DNA from: Hippasteria phrygiana | Taxonomy: Eukaryota > Echinodermata > Asteroidea > Valvatida > Goniasteridae | Reading direction: 5' to 3' | DNA: 64,000 nt | Assembly (NCBI GenBank): GCA_037893225.1 | Contig: JAZGUH010000067.1 | Span: forward strand, 372,001-436,000 | Shown here: positions 1 through 10,000 of the stretch, one piece after another | Layout of the letters: the number at the start of each line of letters is the position of its first letter | Position numbering within the stretch: position 1 is the stretch's first letter | The notes under the pieces: generated by a model | Seen by the model: only the letters and a program-made list of their open reading frames with translations | The model's database searches: none | Told to the model about the DNA's origin: nothing | Program-made: the position numbers and the translations under genes

Positions 1-131
1 CCCTCTCGTCTGCAAACTAATCTCCATCAGTTAAAAGAGTATTTAAACTGTCGGAAAAGTCAAAAAAGTCAAAGTTGTAATCAGCGTTTTAGTTGCTCTT
101 TAAACCCCCTTTGGCACGGTATTTAACGGGA

Positions 132-308
132 GACGTCGGGGTGTTGCAGCGGTTCTGGCAGCCAAGCGAACCACTACAATGTGTGTGTACAGTCAAGCGT
201 AACATAAACAATAATCTAACAATGGATTGAAACTGCACAAACGGCGGCCAATGGCGTCATCCGGCCTGGTTGCACTTTTTTTTACGCCATCCGTACGCAA
301 GGGGTTAA
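132..308 (+). repeat. Dispersed repeat, family A copy 1
   Basis: About 177 bp that recurs at 10271-10458. Both copies begin with ACGTCGGGGTGTTGCAGCGG and end with CCGTACGCAAGGGGTTAA, and they agree closely in between. No coding potential is seen. The short reading frame across it is also in the second copy, so it belongs to the repeat and is not a gene. The family is not recognised. Confidence 0.75.
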
Positions 309-618
309 ATTACGTGCGTACACGTGGCAGGCTGGGTGGAATGGCTTACTTTAATAAATACTTCATGTGGTCCATGACGACACGCGCAAAACGCCTACTG
401 TATACCAGAGTACTGCCACTTGCTTTAAGTACATTATAGGTAGGCTAGTTGAAGGAGACGTTGTAGCGGTGACTGTACCCGTCAGTCCATTTGAGAAACG
501 GCAGGGAACGGCATGACCCACTGTGTCGACAGAGGGCAGTATTGGACATTGACAACACGGAGACACCTTGTGGCCATGCACGAATATCATTGACGTACAA
601 TAAAAAAAATAACCTGCG

Positions 619-864
619 GCCAATTTTACGGAGCTGTATAAGTACCAACAAAATTGCTTATCATGGAAACTCTTCCTTGATAAAAACGGGATTACCAACC
701 AGATTCCCATGTGTTGTACATTGCTTGTGACTGGTATTCAGCTGTTGTTTGCTTAGCGTGGAAATCAGATGGACTTTTGGCTGGAAACCTGTTTTTACAA
801 AGCAAGACATTTTGTGCTTAGCAAATTTATGTGGTTAGCTCCGTGAAATTGGCCCCTGGACTCG
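619..864 (+). mobile_element. MITE-like element, GGCCAATTT ends, copy 1
   Basis: About 245 bp whose ends are inverted: GGCCAATTTTACGGAGCT at the left, and a right end that reads GGCCAATTTCACGGAGC on the other strand. An inverted copy lies at 9386-9633, sharing the central block around CAGCTGAATACCAGTCACAAGC. There is no coding potential. It looks like a non-autonomous DNA element. Confidence 0.65.
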
Positions 865-871
865 CAATGCG

Positions 872-1120
872 TCTATATAGAGGAATCCCACAACGACGAG
901 TTTAGCGCCGATCTGCGCACTTCTGCGTTTGAAAACGAGGATCTCAATGTCACAGTAAACAACTTTATGCTGATCGTGCGCCTGCGCTGCCTTATATGGC
1001 CTGATTTATTCATGCATGAATGAATGAATGTGCTGAAAAGCGTTGTTTTGTTTGCCACTGACATTCTCGCTTTCAACCCGGAAGTGCGCAGAAGGGGCTA
1101 AATTAAATTCCTCTATACGG
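872..1120. mobile_element. Foldback MITE-like element
   Basis: About 250 bp with long imperfect terminal inverted repeats. The left end runs TATATAGAGGAAT... TCTGCGCACTTCTGCG. The right end, read on the other strand, runs CGTATAGAGGAATTTAATTT ... TCTGCGCACTTCCGGG. A short (TGAA)n run lies inside (about 1012-1028). No gene is visible. Confidence 0.6.
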
Positions 1121-1979
1121 TTGTATGACTACTGAAGGAAGCAGCCGCCATTATTATCGTGCCATAAGTACACAGTACAGCAGCTAACTTTACCTAATGC
1201 TTGAACTTACCTAACTTTGACTGAATTGCTAAACAAATTAGCAATTGAATTTGAAAGTTTGTTTTTCATGGTGACGCATCCCAAGAACACGAACATAGCA
1301 GCTTTAAAAAGTTTTGCATGCCTTTAATTTTCTATTTGAGGCCACCAAAATAAAAGTGGGAAGAAGATCGATTATCATCTTTCAGGACGTCCGTTGACTT
1401 TCCTTTACAAAAAGACAACCGTTTATTTTTTTTGTCCTAGATAATCGAACGGAATTGGTTGTAATAAACTTTATTTTGTATAAACCACTTTAGGTTTTGT
1501 GTGGTTTAGAGAAACGTGGCAACACGAATATTATTTTATTCACACTGCATGTCAGCGTGATTTTACTATCAATGTGATTTTTGGGAGGAGGTCAGGATCT
1601 TGGTGATACCATGGAGGTATACATGGGACCTCGGTAATCTTTTTTAACCTGGATTGCTTTCACACAACTCGGGTTTGTGATTTGTTTTTACATTATTATT
1701 ATTTCATCACACATGGCCTTCATTTTTTGGCTAAAGTGTGAAAGGTTCTCATTTCTAGCATGAGCCCATAGCGTGAGGAATTTCTTTATGCATGAAAATC
1801 TGACCATTTGTTAAGAACATTTGGAAAACGTTAATGTGTCATGAATAACGACCTGAATAAGATTTTTCCCAACCTGTTGCAGTACATTTTTAATACTTTA
1901 GGACAAATTGAATTTGAAGTTTTAGCACACAATTTTTTATTTGGATTTTCCCAGTGCTACTGCTACATGTATGTACACG
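1121..1979. other. AT-rich non-coding stretch
   Basis: I see no gene, tandem repeat or clear inverted repeat here. Reading frames are short and show no family resemblance. Confidence 0.5.
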
Positions 1980-1981
1980 TA

Positions 1982-2203
1982 CACTCTAAAACTGTGTTTA
2001 GCAATTAAACACAATCTTGCTATCAGTTTGTAAACAAGTTTATAAGCTAAACATTACGTGTTCAATTTCTAAACATCTATGTTAAATTGCTAAACACTAT
2101 CCATCAATATGCTAAACATGTTTAGTATGTAAACGTGTTTACAAACTGATAACAAGAATGTGTTTAGACAAGTGTTTCATTGCTAACCACCGTTTTTGCA
2201 GGG
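1982..2203. mobile_element. TA-flanked MITE, AAACAC-rich family, copy 1
   Basis: 222 bp between TA dinucleotides (1980-1981, 2204-2205). It starts CACTCTAAAACTGTGTTTAG and ends CGTTTTTGCAGGG. The two halves fold back on each other through CAGTTTGTAAAC / GTTTACAAACTG blocks. A related copy lies at about 47695-47909. The CACTGYAAAA-type ends with a TA target suggest a cut-and-paste transposase family; which one is not known. Confidence 0.7.
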
Positions 2204-2205
2204 TA

Positions 2206-3200
2206 AATCATGTTAAATGCTGCACAGCAAACTCACAGTGCATAAAGGCATGCCAGAATTTTACAAGCTAGGCAATGCAGCCTACGGCTTCAAAACACGA
2301 CTGCAAAACTTCCAAAAATACTAGACATTATAATGCGCCACCTCAAATTATTACTTGTAGAGGTTTTTCCAATTTCAAAGGAGACTCACTATATTGCAGA
2401 CAATACAAACTCAATACATGTAGTTTCATGAAATTTTCAAATCTGAATTTTACATCTTAAAAATATAACAGTAAGTTTCAACTTCAGGTGCACTATGGTT
2501 CCAGTAATTTATCTACATGTATATTGTGAATATGAAAGGTTATATCTGCATTTAGAAAACACAGTGAAAATAAGGTGTTTTTTTTACTCACAAAGTATGG
2601 CATTAATAAATTACATGTATAGAGCAACTCTGGGACAGCACTAGCCAAGAATATTTGACACCCAACTATGCAAAATGCAATGACACACTTTTAATGTGTG
2701 ATATAGCATTGGTACAAGCTGGCAACATAGTGGCAGAACAGTGTTCATGCATGCTTTGTGGGAATTCAGCATGTACATGAAATAACAAACCCGTGAAAGT
2801 TTTAACTCAATCCATCATCCGAGTCATGGGAATACAGTAAAAAAACCCAGTGATTTTGTGCACGTTCATCTTGGCTTACTTCAATTGTTAAAATTGAAAT
2901 AAGCAACATAATTTTTGGAGGGCTTCAGATACAATTCTCTCAAAGATGACAGCATTTTAGACAAATATTTTTCAGGATTGGTACTGCTACCATCTTTATA
3001 AACTGCAAGTTTTAAGATTGAAACTAAAAACTAATTAATATTTTTGTTTATATTTACCGAAGCTGCATCATACCCTTAAGATTACTGGTAGAAGGCAGTT
3101 GGGTCTTTTCTCAGAAACCATTATGTCTAACAAACACAACCTTCTTGATATAATGCTATACCTAAAATGGTTACCATACAAGGTCCAAAACTAAGGGTTG
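2206..3200. other. AT-rich non-coding stretch
   Basis: No gene or structured repeat is recognised in this interval. Confidence 0.5.
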
Positions 3201-3690
3201 CACCAGGTAACCTGGTGAACAGTTGACCCAGTGAACCAAGCAGACCTGGTGAACCAGACAACCTGATAAACCAGTTGATCTGGTGAACCAAGCAGACCTG
3301 GTGAACCAGACAAGATACATTTGTAAACCAGTTGATCCTGTGAACCAAGCAGGCCTGGTGAACCAGACCAGATAAACCAGTTGATCCGGTGAACCAATTC
3401 AAGCAGACCTGGTGAACCAGACAACCAGATAAACTAGTTAATCTGGTGAACCAGTCAACCTGGTGAACCATTCAACCTGGTCAACTAGTCAACCAAGCAA
3501 CATAGTGAACCAGTCAACTTGGTCCTAAACCAAGCAACCTTGTCAACTAGTCAACCTGGTCAACCAGACAAATTGGTCAACCAAGCAACCTGGTGAACAG
3601 TCAACCTGGCCAACCAGTTAATCAACCTGACGAACCAGTCAACCTGTCAACCAAGCAACTCGGTGAACCAGGCAATCTAACTAAATATGT
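3201..3690. repeat. Degenerate tandem repeat, (ACCTGGTGAACCAGNCA)n
   Basis: About 490 bp of an imperfect tandem array. Units are built from AACCTGGTGAACCAG and variants such as AACCAAGCA, mostly 15-18 bp, and are often near-palindromic (CTGGTGAACCAG). Long reading frames appear on both strands only because stop codons are rare in the unit; they are not genes. The right edge abuts a tRNA-derived repeat. Confidence 0.85.
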
Positions 3691-3692
3691 TT

Positions 3693-3846
3693 TACACTTT
3701 CAAAGTGAACAAAGAAACTCACAGGAGCGGGATTCTAACCTGCGACCTCCGGAATACCGTACCGGCACTCTACCAACTGAAGTATATCTTGCCCTATGTT
3801 GGCAATCTCCCAAATTGTCAGTATCTTTGTTTGGGTGGGCGCTAGT
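3693..3846 (-). mobile_element. tRNA-derived SINE-like repeat, minus copy
   Basis: About 154 bp. Read on the minus strand it carries a tRNA-like body with damaged A and B boxes (GGTTAGAATCCC where GGTTCGAATCCC is expected). The same leader (CAAAGATACTGACAATTTGG) and trailer (CACTTTGAAAGTG) as the plus copy at 3974-4123 surround it. The two copies form a head-to-head inverted pair about 127 bp apart. Confidence 0.75.
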
Positions 3847-3973
3847 TAAATGAATTATTAAAGTTAAAAAGTCGTATCCTCATTGAGTGATCCCCACAAT
3901 GTCGCTTCCCAGGTTGTATCGTAAAATGGGGTGTGATCCCTGGCCATACGGCATTCTGGGTTTAGGACTTCTG

Positions 3974-4123
3974 ACTAGCGCCCACCCGAACAAAGATACT
4001 GACAATTTGGGAGACCGCCAACATAGGGCAAGATAGCTCAGTTGGTAGAGCGCCGGTACGGTATTCCGGAGGTCGCAGGTTCGAATCCCGCTCCTGCCAG
4101 TTTCTTTGTTCACTTTGAAAGTG
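3974..4123 (+). mobile_element. tRNA-derived SINE-like repeat, plus copy
   Basis: About 150 bp with leader, 72-nt tRNA-like body (4027-4098) and trailer. It is the better-preserved member of an inverted pair with 3693-3846. Internal pol III A-box-like (TAGCTCAGTTGGTAGAGC) and B-box (GGTTCGAATCCC) sequences are intact. The parent tRNA is not certain. Confidence 0.75.
4027..4098 (+). pseudogene. tRNA-like sequence inside the SINE-like repeat
   Basis: The 72 nt fold as a tRNA-like cloverleaf. The acceptor GGCAAGA pairs with TCCTGCC at 6 of 7 positions. The D arm is GCTC-AGTTGGTA-GAGC. The anticodon arm, around CCGG...CCGG, has a T-T mismatch. The T arm GCAGG-TTCGAAT-CCCGC has one mismatch. The loop position that should be U33 is C, so a working tRNA is unlikely. 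It is best read as the tRNA-derived head of a retroposon. Confidence 0.6.
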
Positions 4124-4464
4124 TATTCAAATTTACCTAATCAGTTTCCCTTGTGGATTGTTTAACGAATTAAATATGTTTTAAATATCAGTATTATAAA
4201 ATGACAGCCCCAACACATAAATTTGGTAATTGTTTATAAGATGTGGAACATTAAAATAAAGCCTTTTTTCCCGGCAACATCGATTTCCTTCCATTTTATT
4301 TCCCTAAAATACACTTGCTTTTCTTCTTCAAGGTCATGGCAAGGCCATCTCATTAACCTTATCCAGTACTCGTTTGGGCAAGCAACATAGCCATGTGCAA
4401 AGTACTAACAAAATAGCAAATTCTCTTACTGTACTTCGACGCCTTTTAATTTATCCAACTCCTG

Positions 4465-4601
4465 GGTTGGGGGAGCAAGTCTAGGAAAGCACCTTACCCA
4501 AGGGCGTAAGCATCATGGTCAATTGATGGGATTCAAACCCACAAGACTAGGTCACAAAAACAAAATTCAGACCCCCTAACCATTCTACTACAGCACTTCC
4601 C
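4465..4601 (-). mobile_element. tRNA-derived SINE fragment
   Basis: On the minus strand this begins GGAAGTGCTGTAGTAGAATG. It then has an A-box-like TAGAATGGTTAGGGGG and a B-box-like GGTTTGAATCCC, and ends in the common SINE body words CCTTGGGTAAGGTGCTTTCC. The same head (GGAAGTGCTGT) occurs in the fragment at 41824-41985. Confidence 0.65.
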
Positions 4602-4714
4602 TTTTTCAATTCCAAGTACAATAATTATAATTATTACACCTTCTAAATATTCATGAGCTAATGGTACCAATTCATTGGTCAGTCAAGAATATCCCGGGGT
4701 GTTATTTTTTACTG

Positions 4715-4820
4715 TTTTCCCTACAACCTCATCCCCGGAGTCAAAATCCAATAATTTGCGTATTTTAATACATTTTCACTACAACCTCATCCCCCCGGAG
4801 TCAAAATCCAATCAAGTACG
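4715..4820 (+). repeat. Two-copy tandem duplication
   Basis: Two copies, about 63 bp apart, share ACTACAACCTCATCCCCGG and GAGTCAAAATCCAAT. They lie just upstream of the recombinase-associated coding fragment and keep one reading frame open, but no domain is seen in this part. Confidence 0.7.
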
Positions 4821-4836
4821 TATTTTAAAACATTTA

Positions 4837-4953
4837 GATGCACTGTCAGACACGGAACTGGACGAATTGCTGGGCAAGTTTTATGCTAATTCACGGAAGC
4901 AGAATGGATATTCAGAAGGTGCAATAAAACAAATACAACATGGTTTGTGTCGG
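4837..4953 (+). pseudogene. Fragment resembling the region next to Crypton-type recombinase domains (ZMYM/QRICH1 type)
   Basis: About 39 residues in one open frame read like the helical segment (LSDTELDELLGKFY...RKQNG...) found before the Crypton-derived tyrosine-recombinase domain in ZMYM/QRICH1-type proteins. These are common as lineage-expanded genes in marine invertebrates. In the family this segment is followed by a recombinase core. Here the frame runs into a hairpin-forming sequence at 4952-5045 and stops at 5004, so only a remnant is present. No catalytic residues are visible. The call rests on remembered family resemblance. Confidence 0.4.
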
Positions 4954-5045
4954 GGGAAATATAGCATCAATTTTTCCCTCGGTACTGGCTACAGGCCTTT
5001 GTAGCCAGTACCTCGGGAAAAATAGATTGCCCTACTTCCCCTCTG
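4952..5045. repeat. Hairpin-forming inverted repeat
   Basis: Two arms of about 45 nt centred on AGGCCTT. The inner 22 nt (TTTTCCCTCGGTACTGGCTA and its partner) pair almost perfectly; the outer part is looser. It terminates the recombinase-associated fragment and may be a small foldback insertion. Confidence 0.6.
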
Positions 5046-5186
5046 ACCATGTAGTATTTGTATATTATTGACAACAATTAGTTTACTACCAGCAATCTGA
5101 AACTCAAACGGACAAGTTTTGATGCAAAAGCAGCGAGTGAAAATTAGTAATACTCACATCATTTCGTATTAAATTTTGTTGCAATT

Positions 5187-5533
5187 AGGGCTTTTCATTT
5201 TCGAATAATTTCGTATTTGAATATTCGGAACTTGGTTTTCCTGAATATTCGAATATTCAACAGTCACCGATCAAGTTTTTCACGCATCAGCTGCAACTGT
5301 ATGCCGTGCCGGGAAAAAGTTGCACCCAAACTCCAGCCTGCATTTTTTGAGTAATTATTTTATAAGTGTCAAGATGGAAACAAACCTCCGTCCACAAAAA
5401 GCACCGTAACTTTTCTATTAAAATACCATCAGAGTCATATCTGCACATATATTTTTTCGAATATTCGAAGTGACAAAAAGGCAATCGAAGATTCCGTTGA
5501 TTATCGAATATTTGAATATTTGGGAAAGCCCCA
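5187..5533. mobile_element. Foldback element rich in GAATATTCGAATATTC
   Basis: About 345 bp with inverted ends: AGGGCTTTTC at the left, and GGGGCTTTCC when the right end is read on the other strand. ATTCGAATATTCGAA-type blocks lie beside both ends. The reading frames inside show no known domain. It looks like a MITE. Confidence 0.55.
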
Positions 5534-5728
5534 ACAAAACAATAATTAAGAATTCCCAGAATTTACCTGTCAAACCATAGTGCATGATGGCTAGATTAAT
5601 ACCTCCTGCAGAGAACTTTGGTCTAGTGAGGCAAAATAGAAGAATTACGACTAATTTTACCCATAAACTCTTCACGATCGTGTGTGTCCAATCAGTTCTA
5701 CACAATAAGGGCTCCAGCACTGCAAGCT

Positions 5729-5895
5729 AACGTAGGTGATAAGGGCACTTGTGTTCTTGAGCAAGACACTTTGCCATGAATTCCTTCTACAAGGATCACA
5801 ATGGGTACACCAAGGGCAGTGATGGATATGCGCTTCACTATCCTAAGGTGCTCAACTTCCACCTGTGGCTGTACATTGAGTACCTGGGTTGCCGA
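5729..5895 (+). mobile_element. SINE body fragment
   Basis: It carries typical SINE-body words (GGGCACTTGTGTTCTTGAGC, AAGACACTTTGCCATGA) and a downstream block ending near GAGTACCTGGGTTGCCGAGG. No tRNA-like head is seen, so it is 5'-truncated. Confidence 0.5.
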
Positions 5896-6868
5896 GGAGG
5901 TTTAAATTAAGGACTTGTGGAGTAGGGACTGCAAAAAGCAAAAATCACTATTTTTGGTGGGTATATACATGGGTGAGTTATCCACCTGATCACTGTTACT
6001 AAAATATAATTATCGTTATTAGTTATTACTGCATAAATAAAGCTTGAGCACCAACAAATCTTGTACCCCATCATCAAATGTGGTACTCTGCTTGACAGGG
6101 CAGTGTTTGACCGGGCAGTGCACCATGCCACGGCAGCAAAAAAACAGTCACTAAAATATGTACATGTATACAATACAGACATACATGTACCTATGAACAG
6201 GATTTCCCCTCAATGTGTAACCATAACCCTGCAAAGCCCACCAAAATCCAGCAGCAGGCAAGTTCTGTTGATCATCGTTGAACTGAACATTTACCTGGTG
6301 GATTTAATTTTATAGTTGATGGAAGAATACAAGAAGAAACACTCTAGGAGTGGTGTAATATGAGTCCAATTTAAGGAGAGGGGGATCTGGGGTGCACCCA
6401 TTTTTGGTGTGTGTGTGTGGGGGGGGGGGGGAACATTTCAAAGAAACAGTACTATCAACTTAACTTTATACTACATAACTAGTGTCTCAATGTTGGGTGG
6501 GGAGACTGCCAACCATGGCTGGGGTAGGAATTCCCAACAGTTCTAATCTCTGGTAGGAAGAATTATCTCCTACCGGTAGTTCCTTGTTTTGTTTCTAAAA
6601 TCAAAAGCTTTCTTTCACCAAACCAATGGTATTACACTGGCATTGGGAAGGGGAATGCAGGATTTTGTAAGGGTGGGTGGGTGGGGGGGGGGGGTTGAAC
6701 AAACACAGCCACTTAATAGATGACTTCAGTATCTTCCTACATATGGTACTCGAGGTTCCTGTGGGAAGCAAGTACCAAGTAGGAGAAGCTTTTGGAAAGC
6801 AGACAATGCCAATCGTCTCCACTTGATGATATACAGCTAGCGCCATCCAACTAACCTGCACTTTCTGT
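5896..6868. other. Region downstream of NAA30; G-rich tracts
   Basis: No gene is recognised. G runs occur at about 6419-6432 and 6674-6694. The stretch nearest 6868 would hold the 3' untranslated region of NAA30, which is read leftward. I cannot place its poly(A) signal with confidence. Confidence 0.4.
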
Positions 6869-7006
6869 TTACCTCAACCAGAGTTTGAGCCGCAGAGCAT
6901 CCACACCATTCAGATAATAGCGGAAGAGTCTCTTGTCTCTCAGGAAGCCAAGGTTCTCGTACAGTCGTAGTGCTGGTTTGTTGGTTATCTCCGTTTCCAG
7001 GACAAC
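6869..7006 (-). CDS. NAA30: NAA30 exon 4 (C-terminal, with stop)
   Basis: The acceptor, read on the minus strand, is CTATCCAAG before GTT. The exon encodes the last 45 residues ([20 protein letters not shown] ... LKLWLR) and TAA at 6871-6869. It contains the conserved C-terminal part of the GNAT fold, with the N-Y-R-Y-type strand and helix that complete acetyl-CoA binding. It starts in phase 0, after the GAG codon of exon 3. No reading frame longer than this is open here, so it is easily missed by ORF calling. Confidence 0.93.
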   Translation of the reverse strand, partial: VVLETEITNKPALRLYENLGFLRDKRLFRYYLNGVDALRLKLWLR

Positions 7007-10000
7007 CTTGGATAGAAATCGGGAATCACATCATGTGTCAAAGACAAAAATTCCTAGCTAGAAATCACAACAGCATGGTTTTGTCAACAGAACTTGCATG
7101 TACCAGACAGTGTTGCAGTAACTCCCTGTATAAAAGAGTCATACAATAGTTAGTAGATGCTATTAAAGGGATAAAAGTGCGATGACCCACTTTACTATGC
7201 CATAATGGCCGAGGAGGGGCGTGGCTGCTGTTAACAGACCAAGTCAAAGCCAAGGTGCACTGGCAGAGGACATGGTTGCAGCCACAAAAACACTATTTCA
7301 CTGTCTGAAAAAATTTACAAATATATTTTTTAAATCAGGTATAGCTTTGATGCTGAAAAAGAGGTGAAAAAATCCCTGTAAGTTCCAGACTGAAGCAATA
7401 TGAATTTACAAGAAGCAACGAGACCCAGTACAAAGGTCAGGCATGAGCCAATCACTTCACAGGGCTGTTGACTATTCATGAATAATCTCAACACCCCTGT
7501 GAAGTGATTTGCTTATGTCTGACCTTTTGTATTGGGTCATATTGCTTCTTGAGATTCAAAATGCTTCAGTTTGGAACAGGGATTTTTTCACTTTTTTTCT
7601 AAAACTGGGACAGATTCGATCGATCCTTTGCTTGGTGCACACAAGGTGAGGATGTAAAGTAAGCAACAGACAGTTTTTTGGGGTAAACTTTGCAGCAGTT
7701 TTTGTGTGCACAGTGTAAACACAGTGCATGAAAATTGTGTTCTACATTCTTGCTGTAGTAGCCTATGTGAAAATTGGGCTTCTTTCTATGGGGATGGTGG
7801 GAGCCTCATAAGTTCTAGGGGTATCCGTACGTGTGTACGTGCAGCCTTCCTTCCTGGTGCAGCGCAGTACCAAGCCATTCGAAATTTGTTGGAAAAAAAT
7901 GTCTGATCGCGTGGACAATTCCCAAAGTGATGGATTTTACAGTAAAAAACTGGGCTTTGGAAAGCTAAAAAGTCATCAGATCAGTGTCATTCATTAATTT
8001 GTACGTGGCCATGATTTGTTTGTTAATTTACCAACGGGATTTGGCAAGAGTGTAATTTTTCAAGCTGCTCCATTTCCTGAACCATAGCTACGAAACCAAG
8101 TAATTAACCAATTGCAAACAGGAGAAATTGCTGGTTATTGTCGTTGTGCCATTGAAAGCCCTGGCCGTTGCTGAACATCTGAGACTGATGTCGGCAGAGA
8201 TAATGTCTGATATTCCAGATCACATTTTGGAACAATCCGAAGATTTCTTAAATCCTGTTTGCCAGTCAGTCCAGAATCACTCTGCTCAGAACGTTAACCG
8301 ACTAGTAAGTTATTACTAAACATGAGTTTCCTCCAGTGCGCAAGCGTGATTATTCGTTTGACCCGCCTATTAAATTATGCATAAGCAGGTCGCACGCGCT
8401 CCCATGCGAATTAGCCAAGACGTTCTTAGCGATTTGGCCTTGGCGTGTCAGTAAGTGTGTTGCTAGAGGGCACTGTCGGCCGGCCGGCCGTTGCGCGCTA
8501 TACATGTACGTCGCACCGCTAAGGACGTACGTCTTGGAACCAAGACTAACCCAAAACAAAAACAAAACACACACACACAAACCAAAACAAAAATAAATAT
8601 AATATAAATAACACACAAATTAATAAATTATGTTTAAACATGAAAAATATAATCAATGATCAATTAATCAGCAGTCAATCAACTAAAATGAACTAATTTT
8701 AAATCAATAAACAAAATGGCCAATCTGAATCTTGCTGCACCCCTACCCATATGACCGACTGACCTCCCTCTACCCGGGCAAGCAAACTACAAATAATCTC
8801 TCTGCAAAGTCTGACCACTTTTGAACGGGTGCATACCTATGTTCCCCAATCCCTATGTTCCCCAATCCCTAACCCTAACCCTAACCCTATGTTCCCCACT
8901 CCCTAACCCTATAACCCTAACTCTAATCCTAAGGATCGGGGAACATAGGGATCGGGGAACATCGGGTGGATCCCCTTTTGAACCAGTGAATGTACTTTGT
9001 ATGAACATTGAGACATGGTTCATCAGATCATAATATCCCCTAATAACTTGGCTCCCAGCAACAGACGGAAATCGAGCACTTCCTTCTCATTTGCTTGCTG
9101 CCAGAACGAGACGTCATGGCACACAAAGCAGACAAGTGAAAGGACTAGGGGAACTTTGCCAAAACTGATTTCTTGGATGCCCTTCTGTGAAGAAACCTCT
9201 CTCACTGGGTATATTGTGTTAAGTTTATGGCACCAAAATTAAATACGGGGCAGCAACTTCCAATACCCCAGTCCTCACAAATAATGTGTTTTAATATACA
9301 TTTCATTTGGTAGCCTTTGGTTTGGGTTTTGGTGTTTGCCCTCCTCTGACCTTTGACCCGTATTTCAAATAGATAAAGGCACCTGAGGCCAATTTCAGAG
9401 CTGTAAGGCACAACAAAAAATGCTTGGCACCCAAATGTTTTGCTTAGTAAAAACAGGTTGCCGGCAAAAAATCTGCTCGATTTTCATCCTAAGCAAAGAA
9501 ACAGCTGAATACCAGTCACAAGCAATACACATCACACAAAATTTTGGTTGGTAATCCTGTTTTTATCAGGGAAAACTGTTTATGTTTATAAGCAATTTTT
9601 TTGTGCTGAGCACTTCCACAAATTTGGCTCGTTGACTGGACCTGGACAGCACCCTCGACCAAACAGCCAATGATAGTCAGCAATATTTATTAAAATATCA
9701 CCAATCTGAATAAGCCAGTTCGGTATCTCAAAGGTCAAAGGTTATTCGGGATAAAATTGCTGACGACAGATGTAATGTCACGCCATGTTACGCGAACGCT
9801 CATTCTGATCGAATTTAACACGTGCGCGTTGTGCGACCACCTTCTGCGTTCACATGCGTGCGTTAGGTCACGCGCGTCCTTCAGGATAAAATGTCATTAT
9901 GCACATGCGTAGTTGAAATACCGAACTGGTTTATTGTGAAACAAATTCTATCAATGGAACGGGACAAAAAGGGAACCTTTCGGCAGATAATGTTATGCGA

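Noticed and set aside
3127..3471. Frames of 77-114 codons with repeated VHQV-like words
   Set aside because: Translation of a degenerate tandem repeat; the other strand is equally open.
4027..4098. A functional tRNA gene
   Set aside because: Position 33 is not U, the acceptor, anticodon and T arms each have a mismatch, and the same unit recurs inverted 127 bp away with shared flanks. It is a repeat.
8865..8935. A true chromosome end
   Set aside because: The telomere-like tract is short, degenerate, and followed by 55 kb of ordinary sequence.
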